From contig CALSFV010000091.1 of NCBI GenBank assembly GCA_943737045.1, positions 1 to 64,000 of the forward strand: a DNA stretch of 64,000 nt, in the 5' to 3' direction. A program made the position numbers and the translations under genes. Shown piece by piece: positions 38,925 through 53,722 of the stretch; the stretch's first letter is position 1, and every line of letters begins with the position of its first letter. The notes beneath the pieces were generated by a model that saw only the letters and a list, made by a program, of their open reading frames with translations, was not told where the DNA came from and ran no database searches. The stretch is from Parapristionchus giblindavisi (lineage: Eukaryota > Nematoda > Chromadorea > Rhabditida > Diplogasteridae).

Positions 38925-41900
38925 AGAATTTTTTCCTCTTTCACATAGTATATTACTCGATAAGTGTCATTGACAATTAGACTTGTAACGAATTATTTTG
39001 TAACAAAAACAGAGAGTATTGAAAGATAAATTTACATATTGTCCGTACTGACCACTTTGAAATAGTTTATCATATTCAGAATTTTTCGCTCTTTCATTTG
39101 GTATATGACACGATAGGTTTCATTTTCATTTTCATATTTCTCAAGTTATCTTGATCATATCAGAGTAAAAGCTACTTTTGTACTTCGGTCATTATAGCAG
39201 CAGTAAAATATTACAGCTCGACATGACCTGAAGTGTGTCTCATTCAGAATTTTTTCCACTTTCACATAGTATATTACTCGATAAGTATCATTGACAATTA
39301 GACTTGTAACGAATTGTTTTGTACAAAAAAAAACAGAGAGCACTGAAAGATAAATTTACATATTGGCCGTACTGACCACTTTGAAATAGTTTATCTTATT
39401 CAGAATTTTTCGCTCTTTCATTTAGTATATGACACGATAGGTTTCATTTTCATTTTGATATTTCTCAAGTTATCTTGATCATATCAGAGTAAAAGCTACT
39501 TTTGTACTTCGGTCATTATAGCAGCAGTAAAATATTACAGCTCGACATGACCTGAAGTGTGTCTCATTCAGAATTTTTTCCTCTTTCACATAGTATATTA
39601 CTCGATAAGTGTCATTGACAATTAGACTTGTAACGAATTATTTTGTAACAAAAACAGAGAGTATTGAAAGATAAATTTACATATTGTCCGTACTGACCAC
39701 TTTGAAATAGTTTATCATATTCAGAATTTTTCGCTCTTTCATTTGGTATATGACACGATAGGTTTCATTTTCATTTTCATATTTCTCAAGTTATCTTGAT
39801 CATATCAGAGTAAAAGCTACTTTTGTACTTCGGTCATTATAGCAGCAGTAAAATATTACAGCTCGACATGACCTGAAGTGTGTCTCATTCAGAATTTTTT
39901 CCACTTTCACATAGTATATTACTCGATAAGTATCATTGACAATTAGACTTGTAACGAATTGTTTTGTACAAAAAAAAACAGAGAGCACTGAAAGATAAAT
40001 TTACATATTGGCCGTACTGACCACTTTGAAATAGTTTATCTTATTCAGAATTTTTCGCTCTTTCATTTAGTATATGACACGATAGGTTTCATTTTCATTT
40101 TGATATTTCTCAAGTTATCTTGATCATATCAGAGTAAAAGCTACTTTTGTACTTCGGTCATTATAGCAGCAGTAAAATATTACAGCTCGACATGACCTGA
40201 AGTGTGTCTCATTCAGAATTTTTTCCTCTTTCACATAGTATATTACTCGATAAGTATCATTGACAATTAGACTTGTAACGAATTATTGTGTACCAAAAAC
40301 AGAGAGTATTGAAAGATAAATTTACATATTGTCCGTACTGACCACTTTGAAATAGTTTATCATATTCAGAATTTTTCGCTCTTTCATTTGGTATATGACA
40401 CGATAGGTTTCATTTTCATTTTCATATTTCTCAAGTTATCTTGATCATATCAGAGTAAAAGCTACTTTTGTACTTCGGTCATTATAGCAGCAGTAAAATA
40501 TTACAGCTCGACATGACCTGAAGTGTGTCTCATTCAGAATTTTTTCCACTTTCACATAGTATATTACTCGATAAGTATCATTGACAATTAGACTTGTAAC
40601 GAATTGTTTTGTACAAAAAAAACAGAGAGCACTGAAAGATAAATTTACATATTGGCCGTACTGACCACTTTGAAATAGTTTATCTTATTCAGAATTTTTC
40701 GCTCTTTCATTTAGTATATGACACGATAGGTTTCATTTTCATTTTGATATTTCTCAAGTTATCTTGATCATATCAGAGTAAAAGCTACTTTTGTACTTCG
40801 GTCATTATAGCAGCAGTAAAATATTACAGCTCGACATGACCTGAAGTGTGTCTCATTCAGAATTTTTTCCTCTTTCACATAGTATATTACTCGATAAGTG
40901 TCATTGACAATTAGACTTGTAACGAATTATTTTGTAACAAAAACAGAGAGTATTGAAAGATAAATTTACATATTGTCCGTACTGACCACTTTGAAATAGT
41001 TTATCATATTCAGAATTTTTCGCTCTTTCATTTGGTATATGACACGATAGGTTTCATTTTCATTTTCATATTTCTCAAGTTATCTTGATCATATCAGAGT
41101 AAAAGCTACTTTTGTACTTCGGTCATTATAGCAGCAGTAAAATATTACAGCTCGACATGACCTGAAGTGTGTCTCATTCAGAATTTTTTCCACTTTCACA
41201 TAGTATATTACTCGATAAGTATCATTGACAATTAGACTTGTAACGAATTGTTTTGTACAAAAAAAAACAGAGAGCACTGAAAGATAAATTTACATATTGG
41301 CCGTACTGACCACTTTGAAATAGTTTATCTTATTCAGAATTTTTCGCTCTTTCATTTAGTATATGACACGATAGGTTTCATTTTCATTTTGATATTTCTC
41401 AAGTTATCTTGATCATATCAGAGTAAAAGCTACTTTTGTACTTCGGTCATTATAGCAGCAGTAAAATATTACAGCTCGACATGACCTGAAGTGTGTCTCA
41501 TTCAGAATTTTTTCCTCTTTCACATAGTATATTACTCGATAAGTATCATTGACAATTAGACTTGTAACGAATTATTGTGTACCAAAAACAGAGAGTATTG
41601 AAAGATAAATTTACATATTGTCCGTACTGACCACTTTGAAATAGTTTATCATATTCAGAATTTTTCGCTCTTTCATTTGGTATATGACACGATAGGTTTC
41701 ATTTTCATTTTCATATTTCTCAAGTTATCTTGATCATATCAGAGTAAAAGCTACTTTTGTACTTCGGTCATTATAGCAGCAGTAAAATATTACAGCTCGA
41801 CATGACCTGAAGTGTGTCTCATTCAGAATTTTTTCCACTTTCACATAGTATATTACTCGATAAGTATCATTGACAATTAGACTTGTAACGAATTGTTTTG

Positions 41901-42791
41901 TACAAAAAAAACAGAGAGCACTGAAAGATAAATTTACATATTGGCCGTACTGACCACTTTGAAATAGTTTATCTTATTCAGAATTTTTCGCTCTTTCATT
42001 TAGTATATGACACGATAGGTTTCATTTTCATTTTGATATTTCTCAAGTTATCTTGATCATATCAGAGTAAAAGCTACTTTTGTACTTCGGTCATTATAGC
42101 AGCAGTAAAATATTACAGCTCGACATGACCTGAAGTGTGTCTCATTCAGAATTTTTTCCTCTTTCACATAGTATATTACTCGATAAGTGTCATTGACAAT
42201 TAGACTTGTAACGAATTATTTTGTAACAAAAACAGAGAGTATTGAAAGATAAATTTACATATTGTCCGTACTGACCACTTTGAAATAGTTTATCATATTC
42301 AGAATTTTTCGCTCTTTCATTTGGTATATGACACGATAGGTTTCATTTTCATTTTCATATTTCTCAAGTTATCTTGATCATATCAGAGTAAAAGCTACTT
42401 TTGTACTTCGGTCATTATAGCAGCAGTAAAATATTACAGCTCGACATGACCTGAAGTGTGTCTCATTCAGAATTTTTTCCACTTTCACATAGTATATTAC
42501 TCGATAAGTATCATTGACAATTAGACTTGTAACGAATTGTTTTGTACAAAAAAAACAGAGAGCACTGAAAGATAAATTTACATATTGGCCGTACTGACCA
42601 CTTTGAAATAGTTTATCTTATTCAGAATTTTTCGCTCTTTCATTTAGTATATGACACGATAGGTTTCATTTTCATTTTGATATTTCTCAAGTTATCTTGA
42701 TCATATCAGAGTAAAAGCTACTTTTGTACTTCGGTCATTATAGCAGCAGTAAAATATTACAGCTCGACATGACCTGAATTGTGTCTCATTC
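38925..42791. repeat. Expanded P/Q array, 4-mers of about 1289 bp
   Basis: Monomers start at 38925, 39246, 39570, 39891, 40215, 40536, 40859, 41180, 41504, 41825, 42148 and 42469, alternating Q and P. Q forms follow the order GTAAC, GTAAC, ATTGTGTACC, GTAAC, ATTGTGTACC, GTAAC. 39891-41179 and 41180-42468 are consecutive 1289-bp P-Q-P-Q units. The last P, at 42469, has an isolated AATTG without the usual linked ACG. Confidence 0.88.
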
Positions 42792-44717
42792 AGAATTTTT
42801 TCCTCTTTCACATAGTATATTACTCGATAAGTGTCATTGACAATTAGACTTGTAACGAATTATTTTGTAACAAAAACAGAGAGTATTGAAAGATAAATTT
42901 ACATATTGTCCGTACTGACCACTTTGAAATAGTTTATCATATTCAGAATTTTTCGCTCTTTCATTTGGTATACGACACGATAGGTTTCATTTTCATTTTG
43001 ATATTTCTCAAGTTATCTTGATCATATCAGAGTAAAAGCCACTTTTGTACTTCGGTCATTATAGCAACAGTAAAATATTACAGCACGACATGACCTGAAG
43101 TGTGTCTCATTCAGCATTTTTTCCTCTTTCACATAGTATATTACTCGATAAGTATCATTGACAATTAGACTTGTAACGAATTATTGTGTACCAAAAACAG
43201 AGAGTATTGAAAGATAAATTTACATATTGTCCGTACTGACCACTTTGAAATAGTTTATCATATTCAGAATTTTTCGCTCTTTCATTTGGTATATGACACG
43301 ATAGGTTTCATTTTCATTTTCATATTTCTCAAGTTATCTTGATCATATCAGAGTAAAAGCTACTTTTGTACTTCGGTCATTATAGCAGCAGTAAAATATT
43401 ACAGCTCGACATGACCTGAAGTGTGTCTCATTCAGAATTTTTTCCACTTTCACATAGTATATTACTCGATAAGTATCATTGACAATTAGACTTGTAACGA
43501 ATTGTTTTGTACAAAAAAAACAGAGAGCACTGAAAGATAAATTTACATATTGGCCGTACTGACCACTTTGAAATAGTTTATCTTATTCAGAATTTTTCGC
43601 TCTTTCATTTAGTATATGACACGATAGGTTTCATTTTCATTTTGATATTTCTCAAGTTATCTTGATCATATCAGAGTAAAAGCTACTTTTGTACTTCGGT
43701 CATTATAGCAGCAGTAAAATATTACAGCTCGACATGACCTGAAGTGTGTCTCATTCAGAATTTTTTCCTCTTTCACATAGTATATTACTCGATAAGTGTC
43801 ATTGACAATTAGACTTGTAACGAATTATTTTGTACCAAAAACAGAGAGTATTGAAAGATAAATTTACATATTGTCCGTACTGACCACTTTGAAATAGTTT
43901 ATCATATTCAGAATTTTTGCTCTTTCATTTGGTATATGACACGATAGGTTTCATTTTCATTTTGATATTTCTCAAGTTATCTTGATCATATCAGAGTAAA
44001 ATCTACTTTTGTACTTCGGTCATTATAGCAACAGTAAAATATTACAGCTCGACATGACCTGAAGTGTGTCTCATTCAGAATTTTTTCCTCTTTCACATAG
44101 TATATTACTCGATAAGTATCATTGACAATTAGACTTGTAACGAATTATTTTGTACCAAAAACAGAGAGTATTGAAAGATAAATTTACATATTGTCCGTAC
44201 TGACCACTTTGAAATAGTTTATCATATTCAGAATTTTTCGCTCTTTCATTTGGTATATGACACGATAGGTTTCATTTTCATTTTGATATTTCTCAAGTTA
44301 TCTTGATCATATCAGAGTAAAAGCTACTTTTGTACTTCGGTCATTATAGCAACAGTAAAATATTACAGCTCGACATGACCTGAAGTGTGTCTCATTCAGA
44401 ATTTTTCCTCTTTCACATAGTATATTACTCGATAAGTATCATTGACAATTAGACTTGTAACGAATTATTTTGTACCAAAAACAGAGAGTATTGAAAGATA
44501 AATTTACATATTGGCCGTACTGACCACTTTGAAATAGTCTATCTTATTCAGAATATTTCGCTCTTTCATTTGGTATATGACACGATAGGTTTCATTTTCA
44601 TTTTCATATTTCTCAAGTTATCTTGATCATATCAGAGTAAAAGCTACTTTTGTACTTCGGTCATTATAGCAGCAGTAAAATATTACAGCTCGACATGACC
44701 TGAAGTGTGTCTCATTC
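42792..44717. repeat. 6-mer copy matching 8056-9980
   Basis: Monomers start at 42792 (TATACGACACG, AAAAGCCAC, CACGAC), 43113 (Q, with AGCATTTTT in its opening), 43434 (P), 43757 (short AATTTTTGCTC, AAAATCTAC), 44077 (R) and 44398 (S with AATATTTCGCTC). Order and private markers equal those at 8056-9980, 13200-15124 and 47294-49219. Confidence 0.9.
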
Positions 44718-45041
44718 AGAATTTTTTCCACTTTCACATAGTATATTACTCGATAAGTATCATTGACAATTAGACTTGTAACGAATTGTTTTGTACAAAA
44801 AAAAACAGAGAGCACTGAAAGATAAATTTACATATTGGCCGTACTGACCACTTTGAAATAGTTTATCATATTCAGAATTTTTCGCTCTTTCATTTGGTAT
44901 ATGACACGATAGGTTTCATTTTCATTTTCATATTTCTCAAGTTATCTTGATCATATCAGAGTAAAAGCTACTTTTGTACTTCGGTCATTATAGCAGCAGT
45001 AAAATATTACAGCTCGACATGACCTGAAGTGTGTCTCATTC
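44718..45041. repeat. Hybrid P/Q monomer
   Basis: Half A is type P (A at 13, 9-base A run, CAC, GGCC), but from the end of half A it is type Q (ATCAT, TTTGGTATA, CATA, GCAGCAG). It sits where copied blocks meet, which suggests the crossover lay between the GGCC site and the start of half B. Confidence 0.8.
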
Positions 45042-47293
45042 AGAATTTTTTCCACTTTCACATAGTATATTACTCGATAAGTATCATTGACAATTAGACT
45101 TGTAACGAATTGTTTTGTACAAAAAAAACAGAGAGCACTGAAAGATAAATTTACATATTGGCCGTACTGACCACTTTGAAATAGTTTATCTTATTCAGAA
45201 TTTTTCGCTCTTTCATTTAGTATATGACACGATAGGTTTCATTTTCATTTTGATATTTCTCAAGTTATCTTGATCATATCAGAGTAAAAGCTACTTTTGT
45301 ACTTCGGTCATTATAGCAGCAGTAAAATATTACAGCTCGACATGACCTGAAGTGTGTCTCATTCAGAATTTTTTCCTCTTTCACATAGTATATTACTCGA
45401 TAAGTGTCATTGACAATTAGACTTGTAACGAATTATTTTGTACCAAAAACAGAGAGTATTGAAAGATAAATTTACATATTGTCCGTACTGACCACTTTGA
45501 AATAGTTTATCATATTCAGAATTTTTGCTCTTTCATTTGGTATATGACACGATAGGTTTCATTTTCATTTTGATATTTCTCAAGTTATCTTGATCATATC
45601 AGAGTAAAATCTACTTTTGTACTTCGGTCATTATAGCAACAGTAAAATATTACAGCTCGACATGACCTGAAGTGTGTCTCATTCAGAATTTTTTCCTCTT
45701 TCACATAGTATATTACTCGATAAGTATCATTGACAATTAGACTTGTAACGAATTATTTTGTACCAAAAACAGAGAGTATTGAAAGATAAATTTACATATT
45801 GTCCGTACTGACCACTTTGAAATAGTTTATCATATTCAGAATTTTTCGCTCTTTCATTTGGTATATGACACGATAGGTTTCATTTTCATTTTGATATTTC
45901 TCAAGTTATCTTGATCATATCAGAGTAAAAGCTACTTTTGTACTTCGGTCATTATAGCAACAGTAAAATATTACAGCTCGACATGACCTGAAGTGTGTCT
46001 CATTCAGAATTTTTCCTCTTTCACATAGTATATTACTCGATAAGTATCATTGACAATTAGACTTGTAACGAATTATTTTGTACCAAAAACAGAGAGTATT
46101 GAAAGATAAATTTACATATTGGCCGTACTGACCACTTTGAAATAGTCTATCTTATTCAGAATTTTTCGCTCTTTCATTTGGTATATGACACGATAGGTTT
46201 CATTTTCATTTTCATATTTCTCAAGTTATCTTGATCATATCAGAGTAAAAGCTACTTTTGTACTTCGGTCATTATAGCAGCAGTAAAATATTACAGCTCG
46301 ACATGACCTGAAGTGTGTCTCATTCAGAATTTTTTCCACTTTCACATAGTATATTACTCGATAAGTATCATTGACAATTAGACTTGTAACGAATTGTTTT
46401 GTACAAAAAAAAACAGAGAGCACTGAAAGATAAATTTACATATTGGCCGTACTGACCACTTTGAAATAGTTTATCTTATTCAGAATTTTTCGCTCTTTCA
46501 TTTAGTATATGACACGATAGGTTTCATTTTCATTTTGATATTTCTCAAGTTATCTTGATCATATCAGAGTAAAAGCTACTTTTGTACTTCGGTCATTATA
46601 GCAGCAGTAAAATATTACAGCTCGACATGACCTGAAGTGTGTCTCATTCAGAATTTTTTCCTCTTTCACATAGTATATTACTCGATAAGTGTCATTGACA
46701 ATTAGACTTGTAACGAATTATTTTGTAACAAAAACAGAGAGTATTGAAAGATAAATTTACATATTGTCCGTACTGACCACTTTGAAATAGTTTATCATAT
46801 TCAGAATTTTTCGCTCTTTCATTTGGTATATGACACGATAGGTTTCATTTTCATTTTCATATTTCTCAAGTTATCTTGATCATATCAGAGTAAAAGCTAC
46901 TTTTGTACTTCGGTCATTATAGCAGCAGTAAAATATTACAGCTCGACATGACCTGAAGTGTGTCTCATTCAGAATTTTTTCCACTTTCACATAGTATATT
47001 ACTCGATAAGTATCATTGACAATTAGACTTGTAACGAATTGTTTTGTACAAAAAAAACAGAGAGCACTGAAAGATAAATTTACATATTGGCCGTACTGAC
47101 CACTTTGAAATAGTTTATCTTATTCAGAATTTTTCGCTCTTTCATTTAGTATATGACACGATAGGTTTCATTTTCATTTTGATATTTCTCAAGTTATCTT
47201 GATCATATCAGAGTAAAAGCTACTTTTGTACTTCGGTCATTATAGCAGCAGTAAAATATTACAGCTCGACATGACCTGAAGTGTGTCTCATTC
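45042..47293. repeat. Partial block copy and P/Q linker
   Basis: Monomers start at 45042 (P), 45365 (AATTTTTGCTC, AAAATCTAC), 45685 (R), 46006 (S), 46326 (P), 46650 (Q, GTAAC) and 46971 (P). The first four repeat the P to S part of the 6-mer. The last three return to P/Q alternation before the next full 6-mer. Confidence 0.85.
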
Positions 47294-49219
47294 AGAATTT
47301 TTTCCTCTTTCACATAGTATATTACTCGATAAGTGTCATTGACAATTAGACTTGTAACGAATTATTTTGTAACAAAAACAGAGAGTATTGAAAGATAAAT
47401 TTACATATTGTCCGTACTGACCACTTTGAAATAGTTTATCATATTCAGAATTTTTCGCTCTTTCATTTGGTATACGACACGATAGGTTTCATTTTCATTT
47501 TGATATTTCTCAAGTTATCTTGATCATATCAGAGTAAAAGCCACTTTTGTACTTCGGTCATTATAGCAACAGTAAAATATTACAGCACGACATGACCTGA
47601 AGTGTGTCTCATTCAGAATTTTTTCCTCTTTCACATAGTATATTACTCGATAAGTATCATTGACAATTAGACTTGTAACGAATTATTGTGTACCAAAAAC
47701 AGAGAGTATTGAAAGATAAATTTACATATTGTCCGTACTGACCACTTTGAAATAGTTTATCATATTCAGAATTTTTCGCTCTTTCATTTGGTATATGACA
47801 CGATAGGTTTCATTTTCATTTTCATATTTCTCAAGTTATCTTGATCATATCAGAGTAAAAGCTACTTTTGTACTTCGGTCATTATAGCAGCAGTAAAATA
47901 TTACAGCTCGACATGACCTGAAGTGTGTCTCATTCAGAATTTTTTCCACTTTCACATAGTATATTACTCGATAAGTATCATTGACAATTAGACTTGTAAC
48001 GAATTGTTTTGTACAAAAAAAACAGAGAGCACTGAAAGATAAATTTACATATTGGCCGTACTGACCACTTTGAAATAGTTTATCTTATTCAGAATTTTTC
48101 GCTCTTTCATTTAGTATATGACACGATAGGTTTCATTTTCATTTTGATATTTCTCAAGTTATCTTGATCATATCAGAGTAAAAGCTACTTTTGTACTTCG
48201 GTCATTATAGCAGCAGTAAAATATTACAGCTCGACATGACCTGAAGTGTGTCTCATTCAGAATTTTTTCCTCTTTCACATAGTATATTACTCGATAAGTG
48301 TCATTGACAATTAGACTTGTAACGAATTATTTTGTACCAAAAACAGAGAGTATTGAAAGATAAATTTACATATTGTCCGTACTGACCACTTTGAAATAGT
48401 TTATCATATTCAGAATTTTTGCTCTTTCATTTGGTATATGACACGATAGGTTTCATTTTCATTTTGATATTTCTCAAGTTATCTTGATCATATCAGAGTA
48501 AAATCTACTTTTGTACTTCGGTCATTATAGCAACAGTAAAATATTACAGCTCGACATGACCTGAAGTGTGTCTCATTCAGAATTTTTTCCTCTTTCACAT
48601 AGTATATTACTCGATAAGTATCATTGACAATTAGACTTGTAACGAATTATTTTGTACCAAAAACAGAGAGTATTGAAAGATAAATTTACATATTGTCCGT
48701 ACTGACCACTTTGAAATAGTTTATCATATTCAGAATTTTTCGCTCTTTCATTTGGTATATGACACGATAGGTTTCATTTTCATTTTGATATTTCTCAAGT
48801 TATCTTGATCATATCAGAGTAAAAGCTACTTTTGTACTTCGGTCATTATAGCAACAGTAAAATATTACAGCTCGACATGACCTGAAGTGTGTCTCATTCA
48901 GAATTTTTCCTCTTTCACATAGTATATTACTCGATAAGTATCATTGACAATTAGACTTGTAACGAATTATTTTGTACCAAAAACAGAGAGTATTGAAAGA
49001 TAAATTTACATATTGGCCGTACTGACCACTTTGAAATAGTCTATCTTATTCAGAATTTTTCGCTCTTTCATTTGGTATATGACACGATAGGTTTCATTTT
49101 CATTTTCATATTTCTCAAGTTATCTTGATCATATCAGAGTAAAAGCTACTTTTGTACTTCGGTCATTATAGCAGCAGTAAAATATTACAGCTCGACATGA
49201 CCTGAAGTGTGTCTCATTC
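47294..49219. repeat. 6-mer copy matching 8056-9980 (fourth occurrence)
   Basis: Monomers start at 47294 (TATACGACACG, AAAAGCCAC), 47615 (Q), 47936 (P), 48259 (AATTTTTGCTC, AAAATCTAC), 48579 (R) and 48900 (S). It is followed at 49220 by a P* monomer, exactly as the copies at 8056 and 13200 are followed by P* at 9981 and 15125. Confidence 0.9.
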
Positions 49220-51795
49220 AGAATTTTTTCCACTTTCACATAGTATATTACTCGATAAGTATCATTGACAATTAGACTTGTAACGAATTGTTTTGTACAA
49301 AAAAAAACAGAGAGCACTGAAAGATAAATTTACATATTGGCCGTACTGACCACTTTGAAATAGTTTATCTTATTCAGAATTTATCGCTCTTTCATTTAGT
49401 ATATGACACGATAGGTTTCATTTTCATTTTGATATTTCTCAAGTTATCTTGATCATATCAGAGTAAAAGCTACTTTTGTACTTCGGTCATTATAGCAGCA
49501 GTAAAATATTACAGCTCGACACGACCTGAATTGTGTCTCATTCAGAATTTTTTCCTCTTTCACATAGTATATTACTCGATAAGTATCATTGACAATTAGA
49601 CTTGTAACGAATTATTTTGTACCAAAAACAGAGAGTATTGAAAGATAAATTTACATATTGGCCGTACTGACCACTTTGAAATAGTCTATCTTATTCAGAA
49701 TTTTTCGCTCTTTCATTTGGTATATGACACGATAGGTTTCATTTTCATTTTCATATTTCTCAAGTTATCTTGATCATATCAGAGTAAAAGCTACTTTTGT
49801 ACTTCGGTCATTATAGCAGCAGTAAAATATTACAGCTCGACATGACCTGAAGTGTGTCTCATTCAGAATTTTTTCCACTTTCACATAGTATATTACTCGA
49901 TAAGTATCATTGACAATTAGACTTGTAACGAATTGTTTTGTACAAAAAAAAACAGAGAGCACTGAAAGATAAATTTACATATTGGCCGTACTGACCACTT
50001 TGAAATAGTTTATCTTATTCAGAATTTTTCGCTCTTTCATTTAGTATATGACACGATAGGTTTCATTTTCATTTTGATATTTCTCAAGTTATCTTGATCA
50101 TATCAGAGTAAAAGCTACTTTTGTACTTCGGTCATTATAGCAGCAGTAAAATATTACAGCTCGACACGACCTGAATTGTGTCTCATTCAGAATTTTTTCC
50201 TCTTTCACATAGTATATTACTCGATAAGTATCATTGACAATTAGACTTGTAACGAATTATTTTGTACCAAAAACAGAGAGTATTGAAAGATAAATTTACA
50301 TATTGTCCGTACTGACCACTTTGAAATAGTTTATCATATTCAGAATTTTTCGCTCTTTCATTTGGTATATGACACGATAGGTTTCATTTTCATTTTGATA
50401 TTTCTCAAGTTATCTTGATCATATCAGAGTAAAAGCTACTTTTGTACTTCGGTCATTATAGCAACAGTAAAATATTACAGCTCGACATGACCTGAAGTGT
50501 GTCTCATTCAGAATTTTTCCTCTTTCACATAGTATATTACTCGATAAGTATCATTGACAATTAGACTTGTAACGAATTATTTTGTACCAAAAACAGAGAG
50601 TATTGAAAGATAAATTTACATATTGGCCGTACTGACCACTTTGAAATAGTCTATCTTATTCAGAATTTTTCGCTCTTTCATTTGGTATATGACACGATAG
50701 GTTTCATTTTCATTTTCATATTTCTCAAGTTATCTTGATCATATCAGAGTAAAAGCTACTTTTGTACTTCGGTCATTATAGCAGCAGTAAAATATTACAG
50801 CTCGACATGACCTGAAGTGTGTCTCATTCAGAATTTTTTCCACTTTCACATAGTATATTACTCGATAAGTATCATTGACAATTAGACTTGTAACGAATTG
50901 TTTTGTACAAAAAAAAACAGAGAGCACTGAAAGATAAATTTACATATTGGCCGTACTGACCACTTTGAAATAGTTTATCTTATTCAGAATTTTTCGCTCT
51001 TTCATTTAGTATATGACACGATAGGTTTCATTTTCATTTTGATATTTCTCAAGTTATCTTGATCATATCAGAGTAAAAGCTACTTTTGTACTTCGGTCAT
51101 TATAGCAGCAGTAAAATATTACAGCTCGACACGACCTGAATTGTGTCTCATTCAGAATTTTTTCCTCTTTCACATAGTATATTACTCGATAAGTATCATT
51201 GACAATTAGACTTGTAACGAATTATTTTGTACCAAAAACAGAGAGTATTGAAAGATAAATTTACATATTGTCCGTACTGACCACTTTGAAATAGTTTATC
51301 ATATTCAGAATTTTTCGCTCTTTCATTTGGTATATGACACGATAGGTTTCATTTTCATTTTGATATTTCTCAAGTTATCTTGATCATATCAGAGTAAAAG
51401 CTACTTTTGTACTTCGGTCATTATAGCAACAGTAAAATATTACAGCTCGACATGACCTGAAGTGTGTCTCATTCAGAATTTTTTCCTCTTTCACATAGTA
51501 TATTACTCGATAAGTATCATTGACAATTAGACTTGTAACGAATTATTTTGTACCAAAAACAGAGAGTATTGAAAGATAAATTTACATATTGTCCGTACTG
51601 ACCACTTTGAAATAGTTTATCATATTCAGAATATTTCGCTCTTTCATTTGGTATATGACACGATAGGTTTCATTTTCATTTTGATATTTCTCAAGTTATC
51701 TTGATCATATCAGAGTAAAAGCTACTTTTGTACTTCGGTCATTATAGCAACAGTAAAATATTACAGCTCGACATGACCTGAAGTGTGTCTCATTC
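49220..51795. repeat. P*-S / P*-R-S / P*-R-R run
   Basis: Monomers start at 49220 (P*, AATTTATCGCTC), 49544 (R-like six-T opening joined to S-type GGCC, TCTATCTT and CATA), 49865 (P*), 50189 (R), 50510 (S), 50830 (P*), 51154 (R) and 51475 (R, AATATTTCGCTC). The 49544 monomer is probably an R/S hybrid that removed one monomer compared with the P*-R-S order seen next. Confidence 0.83.
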
Positions 51796-53722
51796 AGAAT
51801 TTTTTCCTCTTTCACATAGTATATTACTCGATAAGTATCATTGACAATTAGACTTGTAACGAATTATTGTGTACCAAAAACAGAGAGTATTGAAAGATAA
51901 ATTTACATATTGGCCGTACTGACCACTTTGAAATAGTTTATCTTATTCAGAATTTTTCGCTCTTTCATTTGGTATATGACACGATAGGTTTCATTTTCAT
52001 TTTGATATTTCTCAAGTTATCTTGATCATATCAGAGTAAAAGCTACTTTTGTACTTCGGTCATTATAGCAGCAGTAAAATATTACAGCTCGACATGACCT
52101 GAAGTGTGTCTCATTCAGAATTTTTTCCTCTTTCACATAGTATATTACTCGATACGTATCATTGACAATTAGACTTGTAACGAATTTTTTGTACAAAAAA
52201 AAACAGAGAGCACTGAAAGATAAATTTACATATTGGCCGTACTGACCACTTTGAAATAGTTTATCATATTCAGAATTTTTCGCTCTTTCATTTGGTATAT
52301 GACACGATAGTTTTAATTTTCATTTTGATATTTCTCAAGTTATCTTGATCATATCAGAGTAAAAGCTACTTTTGTACTTCGGTCATTATAGCAACAGTAA
52401 AATATTACAGCTCGACATGACCTGAAGTGTGTCTCATTCAGAATTTTTTCCTCTTTCACATTGTATATTACTCGATAAGTATCATTGACAATTAGACTTG
52501 TAACGAATTTTTTGTACCAAAAACAGAGAGTATTGAAAGATAAATTTACATATTGTCCGTACTGACCACTTTGAAATAGTTTATCATATTCAGAATTTTT
52601 CGCTCTTTCATTTGGTATATGACACGATAGGTTTCATTTTCATTTTGATATTTCTCAAGTTATCTTGATCATATCAGAGTAAAAGCTACTTTTGTACTTC
52701 GGTCATTATAGCAACAGTAAAATATTACAGCTCGACATGACCTGAAGTGTGTCTCATTCAGAATTTTTTCCACTTTCACATAGTATATTACTCGATAAGT
52801 ATCATTGACAATTAGACTTGTAACGAATTATTTTGTACCAAAAACAGAGAGTATTGAAAGATAAATTTACATATTGTCCGTACTGACCACTTTGAAATAG
52901 TTTATCATATTCAGAATTTTTCGCTCTTTCATTTGGTATATGACACGATAGGTTTCATTTTCATTTTGATATTTCTCAAGTTATCTTGATCATATCAGAG
53001 TAAAAGCTACTTTTGTACTTCGGTCATTATAGCAACAGTAAAATATTACAGCTCGACATGACCTGAAGTGTGTCTCATTCAGATTTTTTTCCTCTTTCAC
53101 ATAGTATATTACTCGATAAGTATCATTGACAATTAGACTTGTAACGAATTTTTTTGTACCAAAAACAGAGAGTATTGAAAGATAAATTTACATATTGGCC
53201 GTACTGACCACTTTGAAATAGTTTATCTTATTCAGAATTTTTCGCTCTTTCATTTGGTATATGACACGATAGGTTTCATTTTCATTTTGATATTTCTCAA
53301 GTTATCTTGATCATATCAGAGTAAAAGCTACTTTTGTACTTCGGTCATTATAGCAACAGTAAAATATTACAGCTCGACATGACCTGAAGTGTGTCTCATT
53401 CAGAATTTTTTCCTCTTTCACATAGTATATTACTCGATAAGTATCATTGACAATTAGACTTGTAACGAATTATTGTGTACCAAAAACAGAGAGTATTGAA
53501 AGATAAATTTACATATTGGCCGTACTGACCACTTTGAAATCGTTTATCTTATTCAGCATTTTTCGCTCTTTCATTTGGTATATGACACGATATGTTTCAT
53601 TTTCATTTTGATATTTCTCAAGTTATCTTGATCATATCAGAGTAAAAGCTACTTTTGTACTTCGGTCATTATAGCAGCAGTAAAATATTACAGCTCGACA
53701 TGACCTGAAGTGTGTCTCATTC
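51796..53722. repeat. Divergent boundary monomers before the right-hand domain
   Basis: Monomers start at 51796, 52117, 52440, 52760, 53081 and 53402. They carry scattered rare variants: GATACGTATC and GATAGTTTTAA at 52117, TTGTATATT at 52440, AGATTTTTTTCC at 53081, and AAATCGTTTATC with AGCATTTTT at 53402. The CGAATTTTTTGTAC family of half A first appears here and is then common to the right end. Confidence 0.82.
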
